Numbered from the stretch's first letter, positions 18,381 to 26,871 are shown. The stretch is 51,396 nucleotides of DNA from Candidatus Bipolaricaulota bacterium (GCA_025061735.1 JANXAU010000031.1:1-51396); one strand, 5' to 3'. Notes: generated by a model not told the origin, from the letters alone. Made by a program: numbers and translations.

Positions 18381-18980
18381 TTACCCTCCAAAGTCGCGGA
18401 TATTAATCATCCCGGAGAAGCCCACGAAGCTCATGGCCATCAGACCGGCGATGATGAGCGCCAATCCCGGCCCCTTTAAGCCTTCGGGGATGGGCGCAAA
18501 GCGCAGGCGCTCGCGGATCGCGGCCATCAAGATAATCGCCAACGCCCAGCCCACTCCTCCTCCAAACCCATATGCCGCGCTCTGCACAAACCCCAGATTC
18601 CACGTGGGGATCGCAAAGAGCACGCCCCCTAAGATCGCGCAGTTCACCGTGATCAACGGCAAGAAGATCCCCAGCGACGTGTAGAGCGCCGGCAGAAACT
18701 GCTTCATGAACATCTCCACGATCTGCACCAAGAACGCGATCGTCACGATAAAGACGATCAGCGAGAGATACCCCACCCCCAACGGCTGCAACACGAAGTG
18801 ATTGATCAGCCAATTGATGGGGATGGTCATCGTCAAGACGAAGATCACCGCCATGCCCATGCCCGACGCCGACGCGTATTCCCCCGAGACCCCTGATACA
18901 AACGGGCAGATCCCCAAGAACGTCGTTAAGAGAATGTTATTAGTCAGAATCGCGCCCATGACGATCAGGAAGATGTCCAT
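18381..18980 (-). CDS. rnfA: Rnf/Nqr complex membrane subunit RnfA (NqrE-like)
   Basis: A 199-residue protein with about six membrane helices and the RnfA/NqrE pattern: NNILLTTFLGICPFVSG near the N-terminus and PLITVNCAILGG in the middle. Cysteines 25 and 114 correspond to the ligands of the iron-sulphur cluster that sits in the membrane between RnfA and RnfE. The gene starts 3 nt after rnfE and ends 8 nt before the hybrid B subunit. Confidence 0.93.
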   Translation of the reverse strand: MDIFLIVMGAILTNNILLTTFLGICPFVSGVSGEYASASGMGMAVIFVLTMTIPINWLINHFVLQPLGVGYLSLIVFIVTIAFLVQIVEMFMKQFLPALYTSLGIFLPLITVNCAILGGVLFAIPTWNLGFVQSAAYGFGGGVGWALAIILMAAIRERLRFAPIPEGLKGPGLALIIAGLMAMSFVGFSGMINIRDFGG

Positions 18981-18983
18981 ACC

Positions 18984-19682
18984 CTACGACCCTCCTCCCA
19001 CTTGGCCGCCGGGCGAGAAGTGCTTCACAATCCCGACATAAAGCCCGACCACCAAGAACGCCCCCGCCGGGATGATCATAATCACCCAATTGGTCCAGCC
19101 GCTGAAGAGCTGAATCCCGAACAAGCTACCAAAGCCCAAGAATTCCCGCACGATCCCCAACAGCGTCAGCGACATCGTAAAGCCCAAGCCCACGCCCAGC
19201 GCATCGAGCGCCGAAAGCCCAGGGCTGTTCTGGCTCGCAAACGCCTCAGCACGCCCCAAGACGAAACAGTTCGTGATGATCAACGGGACGTAGGGGCCCA
19301 GCGCCGCGGAGAGCGGCGGCATGTACGCGCGCAAGACAATATCTACGATCGTCACCCAGAACGCGATAATGATCATATACGCCGGTAGCCGGACCTCCGC
19401 GGGGATGACGTTGCGCAGGGCTGCGACCGTTGTGCTGGAGGCCACCGTGGCGACCATCGTCGCCAAGCCCTGCGCCATGCCGTTAATGGCCATGTTGGTC
19501 GCGCCCATCGTCGGGCACATTGCTAGAATCATGCGGAACGTCGGGTTGTCGTCCCAGATGTCGCGAACGAGTTCCTTCCAGCCCTTCGTCTGGGGAAGCT
19601 GCTGGGTCAACGGGATTGCTGGTGCCGATGCCGCTTGCACACTGGCTCCCGTTGGTATCGCCATCGTCTTTGCTTCGGCCAT
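18984..19682 (-). CDS. rnfE: Rnf/Nqr complex membrane subunit RnfE (NqrD-like)
   Basis: A 232-residue protein. Residues 1-35 are an unusual polar N-terminal extension rich in alanine, proline and glutamine; the rest holds about six membrane helices. Cysteine 56 (AMCPTMGATNMAING) and cysteine 139 (ITNCFVLGRAEAFAS) match the RnfE half of the intramembrane iron-sulphur site. The ATG at 19682 was chosen because AAGGAG lies 10 nt upstream and an internal promoter lies behind it; upstream in-frame codons encode nothing RnfE-like. Confidence 0.92.
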   Translation of the reverse strand: MAEAKTMAIPTGASVQAASAPAIPLTQQLPQTKGWKELVRDIWDDNPTFRMILAMCPTMGATNMAINGMAQGLATMVATVASSTTVAALRNVIPAEVRLPAYMIIIAFWVTIVDIVLRAYMPPLSAALGPYVPLIITNCFVLGRAEAFASQNSPGLSALDALGVGLGFTMSLTLLGIVREFLGFGSLFGIQLFSGWTNWVIMIIPAGAFLVVGLYVGIVKHFSPGGQVGGGS

Positions 19683-19728
19683 CGTCGCCTCACTCCTTCG
19701 GGCGCTTGGACTGCTCGGCGCCCACAAA

Positions 19729-19757
19729 AGCATACTATATTAGTCTGCTTTTTTCAA
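19729..19757 (-). promoter_or_regulatory. Internal promoter before rnfE
   Basis: On the minus strand there is TTGAAA (19752-19757), a 17-nt spacer and TATGCT (19729-19734), in the 82-nt gap between rnfG and rnfE. This would let rnfE, rnfA, the hybrid B subunit and the fusion gene be made independently of the upstream half. Confidence 0.55.
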
Positions 19758-19764
19758 CCCCTGA

Positions 19765-20469
19765 CTACCGGCTCTTCTGCTCGCTATCCAGCGCTTTTTT
19801 GAGCTTGGCGATCGCTTGGTTGAGCAGATCGCGCACGGTCGTAGACGTGAACGTCGCCCCGGTGATCGCGTCGAACTGATAGGGTTTTTTCGGCTGATCG
19901 GGGGCACGGAACTTGACATACTCGATCTTCGGCTCGGTCTGCATATCTGAAAACTGCTTCCAGAACCAGTCTTCGGTCATGCGGAAGCCCAACCCCGGCG
20001 TCTCGCCGATCTCGAACTCGACGACGTGCGCGCCCAGAATCGTCTTGAGATCGGGGCTGAGGGCGACTTGCATCGCGACCAGCCCTTGAAAGCCGCTGCC
20101 CGCAATCCGAATGACATAGGCTTTCAGCTCGCCCCCGATCCTATCGCTATACGCTTTCCAATAGAGAAAGCTGTCGGTCTTAACCTCTTCGATGTGCTCT
20201 CTGAAATACTGATCTATCTCGTCGGCACTGAGCTTGGAGACGCCCTCTTTGGGGAAGAGTTCTTCAGCCGTGTACACGCCCAACGCTACGAGAATGCTGG
20301 AGCGCAGGCGTGCCTTGGCGTTGGCTTCGATCGTCGCTTTGGTGACTTCATTGACGGCGGCTAAGCAGCCTCCCGCTACGATGGCGATCGTCGTCAAGAC
20401 CACTATCATGCGCCACTCTTTCGGGCCGAGAAGCTGCTTCTTCTTTTTGTTTTTGGGAGTCGCGCTCAT
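19765..20469 (-). CDS. rnfG: Rnf/Nqr complex FMN-binding subunit RnfG (NqrC-like)
   Basis: A 234-residue protein with a lysine-rich N-terminus, one membrane helix (about 20-40) and an external FMN-binding domain. The flavinylation motif is FDAITGATFTSTTV, with the expected modified residue Thr206, which fits the ApbE consensus D-x-x-(S/T)-G-A-(T/S). I chose the ATG at 20469 because GGAGG ends 8 nt upstream; the GTG at 20478 sits on that site. It starts just after the rnfD stop. Confidence 0.93.
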   Translation of the reverse strand: MSATPKNKKKKQLLGPKEWRMIVVLTTIAIVAGGCLAAVNEVTKATIEANAKARLRSSILVALGVYTAEELFPKEGVSKLSADEIDQYFREHIEEVKTDSFLYWKAYSDRIGGELKAYVIRIAGSGFQGLVAMQVALSPDLKTILGAHVVEFEIGETPGLGFRMTEDWFWKQFSDMQTEPKIEYVKFRAPDQPKKPYQFDAITGATFTSTTVRDLLNQAIAKLKKALDSEQKSR

Positions 20470-20474
20470 TGGCT

Positions 20475-21611
20475 TCACCTCCGAGAGATCGCCGGTCCGG
20501 CGTAGGCTTTGGGGATGGTAAACCGATCCAACAACGGCGTGAACAGATTACCGATCAGAATGGAAAACGTGACCCACTCGGCGTAGCCCGTCAGGCCACG
20601 TCCCAGCACGGTCAAGACGCCCAGCATGATGCCGAAGATCCACTTGCCGCGCCGCGTCATCGGGCTGGTCACGGGATCTGTTGCGTTCAAAAACGCGGCG
20701 AAGAGCAGGCCCCCAGAGAGCACCGCGAAGAGGCCATCGGGGAAGCGCGTCGGCGCGATGAAGTGCAAGAACTGCGAAAACAAGCCCGTCGTCACGATCA
20801 TCACAATCGAGACGCGCCAGTCAATCACGCGCGTGTAGAGCATATACGCGCCCCCCAAGAGCAACAAGAGGGGGAACCCTGCTCCGAGGCTGTCCGCTCT
20901 TCCAATGCCTGTTACGAGTGTAAAGAGATCCGGCACCGGAAGATTCGGATCGTTAAACGCCCCCAAGGGAGTTGCCTTGGCAATCGCATCGATGCCCTTG
21001 GCGGTCTCGGGAGACCAGTGCACAAAGCCACCCAGCCCGTCGGTGAGGGGATTGAAGGGCGTGTACCAATACACGGTCATCTCTCGAGGGAAGGTCAGCA
21101 ACAAGAAAGCCCGCCCGGTGATCGCCGGGTTGAAGATATTGTAGCCCGAACCGCCAAAGATCTCTTTGATGACAATCGCTACGGCAATCCCTACAGCGAT
21201 TATCCACCAATTCTCGACGCGCCCCAGCGTCGGCGGCAGCGCCAACGCGTAGAGCATACACGTTACTAAGAGTCCTTCGGTGATCTCGTGACGCCGGATC
21301 GCGCAGAAGGTCAACTCCACTATTCCTCCGACGACATAAGTGACGAGCAGAATCGCCAGCGTAGACCAGCCATAGCAATAGATCGCTGCGATCACCAACG
21401 GGATACACGCGATCAACGGTGTGCCCATATAGCGCTGCATCCCGATCGCATCGCGAATGTAGGGGGCCTGACGGGCGGCCTTGTCGCTGCCGCCGAAGAT
21501 CGCGTCCTTAAGGCCCTCCCACAAAATAGCCAAGCCCTCGCGCTTCTGCTCTTTCAGTCGGTGATGAACGCGCTCGAAAAACTCATAGACTCTCTCTGGA
21601 AATCCCATCAT
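20475..21611 (-). CDS. rnfD: Rnf/Nqr complex membrane subunit RnfD (NqrB-like)
   Basis: A 378-residue polytopic membrane protein. Seen: YMGTPLIACIPLVIAAIY in the first helix, IFNPAITGRAFLLLTFP typical of RnfD/NqrB, and the flavin site DAIAKATPLG with candidate Thr214. The usual site is D-x-x-S-G-A-T; here S-G is replaced by A-K while the threonine is kept, so flavinylation by ApbE may be altered. The ATG-ATG pair at 21606-21611 overlaps the rnfC stop; the longer open frame lies inside rnfC and was rejected. A helix-rich soluble N-terminus (1-55) is typical. Confidence 0.92.
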   Translation of the reverse strand: MMGFPERVYEFFERVHHRLKEQKREGLAILWEGLKDAIFGGSDKAARQAPYIRDAIGMQRYMGTPLIACIPLVIAAIYCYGWSTLAILLVTYVVGGIVELTFCAIRRHEITEGLLVTCMLYALALPPTLGRVENWWIIAVGIAVAIVIKEIFGGSGYNIFNPAITGRAFLLLTFPREMTVYWYTPFNPLTDGLGGFVHWSPETAKGIDAIAKATPLGAFNDPNLPVPDLFTLVTGIGRADSLGAGFPLLLLLGGAYMLYTRVIDWRVSIVMIVTTGLFSQFLHFIAPTRFPDGLFAVLSGGLLFAAFLNATDPVTSPMTRRGKWIFGIMLGVLTVLGRGLTGYAEWVTFSILIGNLFTPLLDRFTIPKAYAGPAISRR

Positions 21612-23044
21612 GCGGACACCTCTTCTAGCGCTTGGCGCTTGCCCTTGCGAATCTGCTCTAACAACGGAATCTTGCTGGGACAGACATAGGCGCAAAGCCC
21701 ACACTCGATACACGCCATTAGGTCTATCTCTAGAGCGTTGCTGACTAAATCATGGGCGCAATACTCTCCCAGCATCGCCGGGAAGAGATTTTGCGGGCAG
21801 ACATCGAGACAGTAGCCGCAGCGCACGCAGGCCCTCTGGTTGCCGTTGAGGCTCGTAGTGGCGCGTTTGAACTTGAGCCACGGCAGACTGATATAAGCTC
21901 CGGTGAACGAATCGCGATCGAAGCCGGGGCCGGCCACCGGCATCAGCTCGGGTTGCGCTTCTTTGAGGGCGATCACTGCGGGGGTCTCTTTGAGCACGGG
22001 CACGTCTAGGCTCTGCTGGTCGCGCCCGCGCAGCACGCTGCCCAAGATAACACGCGCCCTCGCGGCGCTGAGGTTGTTATCAAGCAGCTCCGAGATGGGC
22101 GTGCCGATGCGCACGCGCAGATTCTTCGGCTCTTTCACGGCAGACCCCGCCACGGAGATCACGCGCTCGACAAACGGCTTGCCCTCGACGACGGCTTCAT
22201 ATGCCGCGACGCACTGCTGCACGTCTTGAACGACGCACTGAATATCCGTGACATAGCCCCCTTGGGGCACCAACAGATCGAGCAGCGTGCGCACCAAGAC
22301 GGCGTCGTCGCCTTGGGGGTATTTGGGGAGCAATTGGTGAACCGTGCACCAATCGTAGTATTCTAAGCGCGTGATCAGTTCTTCGTAGATTCGGGGCTTG
22401 TTGTACCCCAGCCCGATGTGCACTTGGACGTTCCCCAAAGCTTGACGCAAAATCTTCATGCCGTTGACGAATTTGTCGAATTCTTCATATAAGAGCTGAT
22501 CGGTCGCCTCAAAGTACGGTTCTGTTTCGATGGCGTTGATGACCAGATAGCGTATTCTCTCTGGGGTGCCGTAGGCGGTAGCAAACGCCGTGGGGAAGCC
22601 CGCTTGGCCCCCCGAGGTGACGCCCGCGTCGTAGAGGATCTTTCCCAGCTCTTCGGCGCTCAAGCGCTCGTAGTTGAGCGTGGGGCGCTCTAAGAGTTGC
22701 CATGCATCTTGGCCGTCGGACTCGATGGTCACCGCGAGCGTCGGGCGCCCGTCGAGGGGATGGGGAAGCTTTTCTATCTTAGCGACTCTCCCGGAGATCG
22801 TCGCGTGAACGGGCGTAGAGGGCTTTTGGGGGTTGGGGTCGTTCTTGCCGATGATCTGCCCCGTCTTGACCCGATCGCCGACCTGGACGAGGGGCGCGAC
22901 TTCCGCGCTGAAGCCCTGGCGCAAAAAGACGATCGCTCGTTTGGGAAGCGGGGCTTGGCTCAAGCGCTTGCCGCGCGGCGTCCCCTCAAACAGCCCAAAA
23001 TAGTGCCCCCCTTTAAATGTCTTGAGCGACCCCAGAACGGCCAT
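21608..23044 (-). CDS. rnfC: Rnf complex iron-sulphur/FMN subunit RnfC
   Basis: A 478-residue peripheral subunit. Seen: N-terminal sandwich domain (1-110), the nucleotide-binding Rossmann part with GVTSGGQAGFPTAFAT, then INAIETEPYFEATDQLL where standard RnfC has N-G-A-E-C-E-P-Y, and a C-terminal ferredoxin domain with two [4Fe-4S] motifs, CVRCGYCLDVCP (406-416) and CIECGLCAYVCP (445-455). The clusters show that it is RnfC rather than NqrA. In known Rnf complexes this subunit binds FMN and reacts with NAD(H). The altered stretch around residues 170-180 raises doubt whether it uses NADH here. The stop overlaps the rnfD start. Confidence 0.93.
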   Translation of the reverse strand: MAVLGSLKTFKGGHYFGLFEGTPRGKRLSQAPLPKRAIVFLRQGFSAEVAPLVQVGDRVKTGQIIGKNDPNPQKPSTPVHATISGRVAKIEKLPHPLDGRPTLAVTIESDGQDAWQLLERPTLNYERLSAEELGKILYDAGVTSGGQAGFPTAFATAYGTPERIRYLVINAIETEPYFEATDQLLYEEFDKFVNGMKILRQALGNVQVHIGLGYNKPRIYEELITRLEYYDWCTVHQLLPKYPQGDDAVLVRTLLDLLVPQGGYVTDIQCVVQDVQQCVAAYEAVVEGKPFVERVISVAGSAVKEPKNLRVRIGTPISELLDNNLSAARARVILGSVLRGRDQQSLDVPVLKETPAVIALKEAQPELMPVAGPGFDRDSFTGAYISLPWLKFKRATTSLNGNQRACVRCGYCLDVCPQNLFPAMLGEYCAHDLVSNALEIDLMACIECGLCAYVCPSKIPLLEQIRKGKRQALEEVSA

Positions 23045-23803
23045 CTAGCGCCTCTTCCTTTCTTCGGTCCAGTACGGCTTGCTATAGTCGTCCTTGCGGA
23101 TCCTCCAGAAGTGAAACGCGATTAAGAAGACCATCAAGGCCGGCAGAATATAGACGTGAATCACGTACCATCGCAACAGCGACGGCTGCCAGAGATCGTC
23201 GCCGCCTAGGAGCATCTGCTTCACATAGACGCCGATAAACGGCGTGCCGTCGGCGATGTTGCTGGCGATCTTGGCGGCGTAATAGCCCAACTGATCCCAA
23301 GGCAGAATATACCCGCTGAACGCGAGCATAATAGTAATCAAGAAGAGCAGCACGCCGACGACCCAGTTCCACTCCCGCGGCTTCTGGTACGACCCGGTGT
23401 AGAAGACCCGCAGCATATGAAAGAAGACGGCGAAGACCATCAGCTCGGCCGACCATTTATGAAGATTTCTAAAAAAGCGCCCCAACGGAACAGCGTTCAT
23501 GATCTCGCGCACCGAGTCATAGGCGCGCTCGGTCGAGGGCACATAGTAGAGCATCAGAAAGATCCCCGTGATGACCAAGATCACAAAGAGCCACGTCGAG
23601 ATGACGCCCATCCAGAGCCAGTTATAGCTCATGTTGGCCGAGTCTTTATGGATCTTGGCGGGGAGGATGTGGACGAAGAAATTGCGGCGGTTCATGGCCA
23701 GCCAGTCGGCCTCGGTCTGGGGGAGGGATTCGCGCCGGAAGATCGAGAGCCACAGACGAGAGCGCCGCAGCCCCTGTATCGCCAAGAGCAGTTGATCGAT
23801 CAT
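23045..23803 (-). CDS. petB: Cytochrome b6-type subunit (N-terminal half of cytochrome b)
   Basis: A 252-residue membrane protein with four helices. Heme ligand pairs are His115/His129 (13 residues between) in RNLHKWSAELMVFAVFFH and His216/His231 (14 residues between) in VIHVYILPALMVFLIAFH; the 13/14 spacing is that of b6-type split cytochromes rather than mitochondrial-type bc1. YILPWDQLGYYAA is the quinone-site helix. The protein contains no cysteine, so it cannot hold the covalent heme cn of b6f and related menaquinol complexes. It overlaps the Rieske gene by 4 nt and abuts rnfC. The matching subunit IV is fused to a ferredoxin at the far end of the operon. I use the symbol by family analogy. 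Confidence 0.93.
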   Translation of the reverse strand: MIDQLLLAIQGLRRSRLWLSIFRRESLPQTEADWLAMNRRNFFVHILPAKIHKDSANMSYNWLWMGVISTWLFVILVITGIFLMLYYVPSTERAYDSVREIMNAVPLGRFFRNLHKWSAELMVFAVFFHMLRVFYTGSYQKPREWNWVVGVLLFLITIMLAFSGYILPWDQLGYYAAKIASNIADGTPFIGVYVKQMLLGGDDLWQPSLLRWYVIHVYILPALMVFLIAFHFWRIRKDDYSKPYWTEERKRR

Positions 23804-24360
23804 GTGAACTTGATCTCACTCCCGTCGGGCACCGGACCGGTGACGACCCGGCCTTCCGGTGTCAAGTAGACGTTATTAGCGACGGTCTTGGCTTTGTCGA
23901 CTTGGAGGCGACCGTCGGGGGTCAGGCTCAGCGCAAAGAACGGGATGGGGCGCGGAGCCGGTCCCCCCAGCACTCTGCCGTCGCGGGCGAAGACGCTCCC
24001 GTGACAGGGGCAGCGCGCGTGGACGACGTTATATTCTTTGCTTGGAGGCCCAAAGGGCTTGTAGCTACAGCCCAGATGCGTGCAGACCATCGAAAGAGCC
24101 TGAAAGCCGTGCGGCGTGCGGAAGATAAAGACTTGCTTGGCTTCGATAGGGCGCATCTCCCCTTCTTGATAATCTTCGGGGCGGCCGACGGCGAACGTCG
24201 TCGTCGGCTCATACGTCAGTTGGGGATAGAGATAGACGGGGATGCCTTGGGCCACGCCCCCCAAGGCCAGCGCCAGCGAGCCCCACCCCAGCCAGCTCAA
24301 AAAGCTCCGGCGGGTGGGGCGCTCCTCAAAGAATTCTGAATCCTTCCCAACCTCCATCAT
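23800..24360 (-). CDS. Rieske [2Fe-2S] protein
   Basis: A 186-residue protein, first gene of the operon. A twin-arginine-type export anchor (TRRSFLSWLGWG, residues 16-27, then a hydrophobic helix) places the cluster domain outside the cytoplasm. Cluster and disulphide residues are CTHLGC (93-98) and CPCHGS (117-122). It should accept electrons from quinol at the Qo site of the cytochrome b partner. No cytochrome c1, f or other c-type heme motif (CxxCH) is encoded in the operon, so its electron acceptor is unknown. The start is ATG-ATG, about 25 nt after the predicted transcription start. Confidence 0.95.
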   Translation of the reverse strand: MMEVGKDSEFFEERPTRRSFLSWLGWGSLALALGGVAQGIPVYLYPQLTYEPTTTFAVGRPEDYQEGEMRPIEAKQVFIFRTPHGFQALSMVCTHLGCSYKPFGPPSKEYNVVHARCPCHGSVFARDGRVLGGPAPRPIPFFALSLTPDGRLQVDKAKTVANNVYLTPEGRVVTGPVPDGSEIKFT

Positions 24361-24389
24361 AATAGAGAATCTTTCTCCCGATTGGGCTG

Positions 24390-24418
24390 ATTATAGCAAG
24401 GCCTCGGAACCCTGTCAA
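24390..24418 (-). promoter_or_regulatory. Perfect consensus promoter of the Rieske-b6-Rnf operon
   Basis: TTGACA (24413-24418), a 17-nt spacer and TATAAT (24390-24395) preceded by TGC on the minus strand, an extended -10. Apart from the rRNA promoter it is the best match to consensus in the window, so this respiratory operon is probably strongly and constitutively expressed. Confidence 0.9.
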
Positions 24419-24510
24419 ACAGAGTTTTTAGAGAATTTGCCCTCTGCTCGCCATGACGAAGATCATCCCTCAAGATGACGTCTGTCGCTCCAAAGTCCGT
24501 GTTCTCCATG

Positions 24511-24539
24511 TTGCACCCGAGCCTCGAAGCGTTTAGTAT
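24511..24539 (+). promoter_or_regulatory. Promoter of the riboflavin operon, leaderless type
   Basis: TTGCAC (24511-24516), a 17-nt spacer and TAGTAT (24534-24539), then exactly 7 nt to the ATG at 24547. No Shine-Dalgarno sequence and no FMN riboswitch (RFN element) is visible between the two divergent promoters. Confidence 0.65.
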
Positions 24540-24546
24540 TATGCTG

Positions 24547-25137
24547 ATGTTCACGGGGATCGTCGCCGATGTTGGAGAGGTCTTGCACGTCACGCCGGAG
24601 CGGCTCACCGTCTCGACCCCCAAGCTCTTTGCGGAGTTGGACGTGGGCGGCAGCATCGCCGTCAACGGTGTCTGCCTCACGGTGATCGAGCTGGCTCCGG
24701 CGACGGAGAGCTTTTCGGCCGATCTCAGCCCGGAGACGCGCGCGCGCAGCAATCTGGGAACGCTCCGGCGCAAAGATTTGGTGAACTTGGAGCTCCCCTT
24801 AAGATTATGGGACCGCCTTGGGGGGCACCTAGTCTTGGGGCACGTAGATACGCAAGCCGAGCTTGTCTCGATCACGCGCAAAGAGAAATCGCTGCTCTGT
24901 CGGTTCGCTGTTGATAAGTCGTTCTCGCGCTATCTGGTCGAGAAGGGGACGATTGCTCTCGATGGGATCAGTTTGACGATCTTCAATATCAAAGATGGGC
25001 AGTTCGACGTGGCGATCATCCCCCACACGTGGGAGGAGACGAATCTGCGCACGCGGCGTCCGGGGGATCGTCTCAATGTCGAGTTCGATCTGATTGGGAA
25101 GTACGTTGAGAATCTGCTTCGATGGTCATCGCGTTGA
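24547..25137 (+). CDS. ribE: Riboflavin synthase, alpha subunit
   Basis: A 196-residue protein with two similar lumazine-binding halves. It starts with the canonical MFTGIV, which fixes the start at 24547. The first half holds [13 protein letters not shown] and the second [25 protein letters not shown] lies at the junction. It converts two 6,7-dimethyl-8-ribityllumazine into riboflavin. First gene of a three-gene riboflavin operon that runs back to back with the flavin-using Rnf-like operon. Confidence 0.95.
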   Translation: MFTGIVADVGEVLHVTPERLTVSTPKLFAELDVGGSIAVNGVCLTVIELAPATESFSADLSPETRARSNLGTLRRKDLVNLELPLRLWDRLGGHLVLGHVDTQAELVSITRKEKSLLCRFAVDKSFSRYLVEKGTIALDGISLTIFNIKDGQFDVAIIPHTWEETNLRTRRPGDRLNVEFDLIGKYVENLLRWSSR

Positions 25138-25151
25138 GAGGAGAAGAGACC

Positions 25152-26387
25152 ATGAGATTTGCCAAGATCGAAGAGGCTCTCGAAGCGCTCAAGCGCGGCG
25201 AGATGCTGATCGTCGTAGACGACGAGGACCGCGAGAACGAGGGCGATCTGGTGTTAGCGGCGCAGTTTGTGACCCCGGAGAAGATCAATTTTATGGCGCG
25301 CGAGGCGCGCGGGCTGATCTGCGTCCCCATGACCGGAGAGCGCCTAGACGAGCTGGGCCTGCGCCAGATGGTCCCCAGCGATCCCGACGGGCGCGAGACG
25401 GCCTTCACGGTTTCGGTAGACGCCCGCGAGGGCACTTCTACGGGGATCTCGGCCTATGATCGCGCGCAAACCGTCAAGGTGCTGATAGACCCGCGCACGC
25501 GCCCGTCGGATCTGGTGCAACCGGGGCATATCTTCCCGCTGCGCGCGCGCCCCGGTGGCGTCTTGCAGCGCGCCGGCCACACCGAAGCGAGCGTCGACCT
25601 GTGCAAATTAGCGGGCCTCTATCCCGCCGCGGTCATCTGTGAGATCATGAACGAAGACGGCACGATGGCTCGCCTGCCCCAGCTGATGGAGTTCGCTCAA
25701 AAGCACGGGTTGCTCATCACCAGCATTGCCGAGCTGATTCGCTATCGTCACGCGCGCGAGAAGCTGATCGAGAAGATCGCCAGTGCCCAGTTGCCTACTC
25801 TCTATGGTACGTTCACGATCCATGCCTATCGCAGCCTGACCGATGGCAAGGAGCATGTCGCTCTAGTGATGGGGGAGGTCGCGGGCAAGGAGAACGTCTT
25901 GGTGCGGGTTCACTCCGAGTGCCTGACGGGGGATGTCTTCGGGTCGCTCAAGTGCGACTGTGGCGAACAGCTAGAGAAAGCGCTCCAACGGATCGCCCAG
26001 GAGGGCTGTGGGGTCTTGGTCTATCTGCGTCAAGAGGGGCGCGGCATCGGCTTGGGGAACAAGATCAAAGCCTATCATTTGCAAGAGCGCGGGTTAGACA
26101 CCGTCGAAGCCAACAGGCGACTGGGCTTCAAAGAGGACCTGCGCGAGTACGGCATCGGCGTCCAGATCTTGAAAGACTTGGGGCTGAGCACGATTCGCAT
26201 CTTGACCAACAACCCCAAAAAGCTCGTGGGGATCGAATCGTATGGGATTACGATTGTGGAGCAGATCCCTCTGTTGGTGCGCCCTAATCCCTATAACTAT
26301 CAATATTTAAAAGCCAAGCACGAAAAACTCGGCCACTACTTGGCGCACATCTTCGACACGTTGGGGACGGAAGATGGGGAGATCTGA
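25152..26387 (+). CDS. ribBA: Bifunctional DHBP synthase / GTP cyclohydrolase II
   Basis: A 411-residue fusion. The N-terminal half (1-200) is 3,4-dihydroxy-2-butanone-4-phosphate synthase with [14 protein letters not shown] and [15 protein letters not shown]. The C-terminal half is GTP cyclohydrolase II with [19 protein letters not shown] (the three zinc cysteines present) and [15 protein letters not shown], then [13 protein letters not shown]. It supplies both precursors of riboflavin. The ATG at 25152 follows GAGGAGAAGAG and begins at the conserved N-terminus. Confidence 0.96.
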   Translation: MRFAKIEEALEALKRGEMLIVVDDEDRENEGDLVLAAQFVTPEKINFMAREARGLICVPMTGERLDELGLRQMVPSDPDGRETAFTVSVDAREGTSTGISAYDRAQTVKVLIDPRTRPSDLVQPGHIFPLRARPGGVLQRAGHTEASVDLCKLAGLYPAAVICEIMNEDGTMARLPQLMEFAQKHGLLITSIAELIRYRHAREKLIEKIASAQLPTLYGTFTIHAYRSLTDGKEHVALVMGEVAGKENVLVRVHSECLTGDVFGSLKCDCGEQLEKALQRIAQEGCGVLVYLRQEGRGIGLGNKIKAYHLQERGLDTVEANRRLGFKEDLREYGIGVQILKDLGLSTIRILTNNPKKLVGIESYGITIVEQIPLLVRPNPYNYQYLKAKHEKLGHYLAHIFDTLGTEDGEI

Positions 26388-26871
26388 AGGGTACAAGATT
26401 GCCATCGTAGCGAGCCGTTTCAATCATGAGATCACTTCAGCCATGGTGGAGGCGGCGCGGGCACGCCTGTGCGAGTTGGGGATTCACGAGATAGATCTCT
26501 TCTGGGTGCCGGGGGCGTTTGAGATCCCCAAGATGGTGCAGCGCCTAGAGCGATCCGAGCGCTATGATGGGATCTTGCCGTTGGGGTGTGTGATTCAGGG
26601 CGAGACGGCGCACTTTGAGCACATCTGTCGGACGGTCTCGGACGCGCTCATGCGGTTGACGTTGGAGGGCGAGACGCCCATCGTCTTTGGGGTGTTGACG
26701 ACCTACACGGAGGAGCAAGCACGGGCGCGCATCGCCAAGGCGGCCGAAGCCGCGGAGAGCCTTGTAGAACTGATGCGCTCTGTCGAGAGCCTTCACACCA
26801 CGGTCTCGCCCACGCGCCGCACCTCCCGCTCGCGCACCGGACGGACCTCTACGACCTCCTCTGGCTCGTAG
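26374..26871 (+). CDS. ribH: 6,7-Dimethyl-8-ribityllumazine synthase with an aberrant C-terminus
   Basis: A 165-residue protein overlapping the ribBA stop by 14 nt. Conserved: [50 protein letters not shown] (with the catalytic histidine) and [15 protein letters not shown]. After that the usual glycine-rich stretch around G-N-K-G is missing and the sequence reads [16 protein letters not shown]. The last 25 or so residues (rich in S, T and R) lie over the 3' end of the convergent ATPase gene, a 79-nt overlap, and look like antisense-derived coding. The active site looks intact, but the phosphate-binding end may be changed; a small deletion or lost stop codon is possible. Confidence 0.88.
   Translation: MGRSEGYKIAIVASRFNHEITSAMVEAARARLCELGIHEIDLFWVPGAFEIPKMVQRLERSERYDGILPLGCVIQGETAHFEHICRTVSDALMRLTLEGETPIVFGVLTTYTEEQARARIAKAAEAAESLVELMRSVESLHTTVSPTRRTSRSRTGRTSTTSSGS

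Noticed and set aside
24361-24546. FMN riboswitch before the riboflavin operon
   Set aside because: The gap is taken up by two divergent promoters, the predicted ribE transcript starts at the ATG, and no RFN-like conserved segments are seen.
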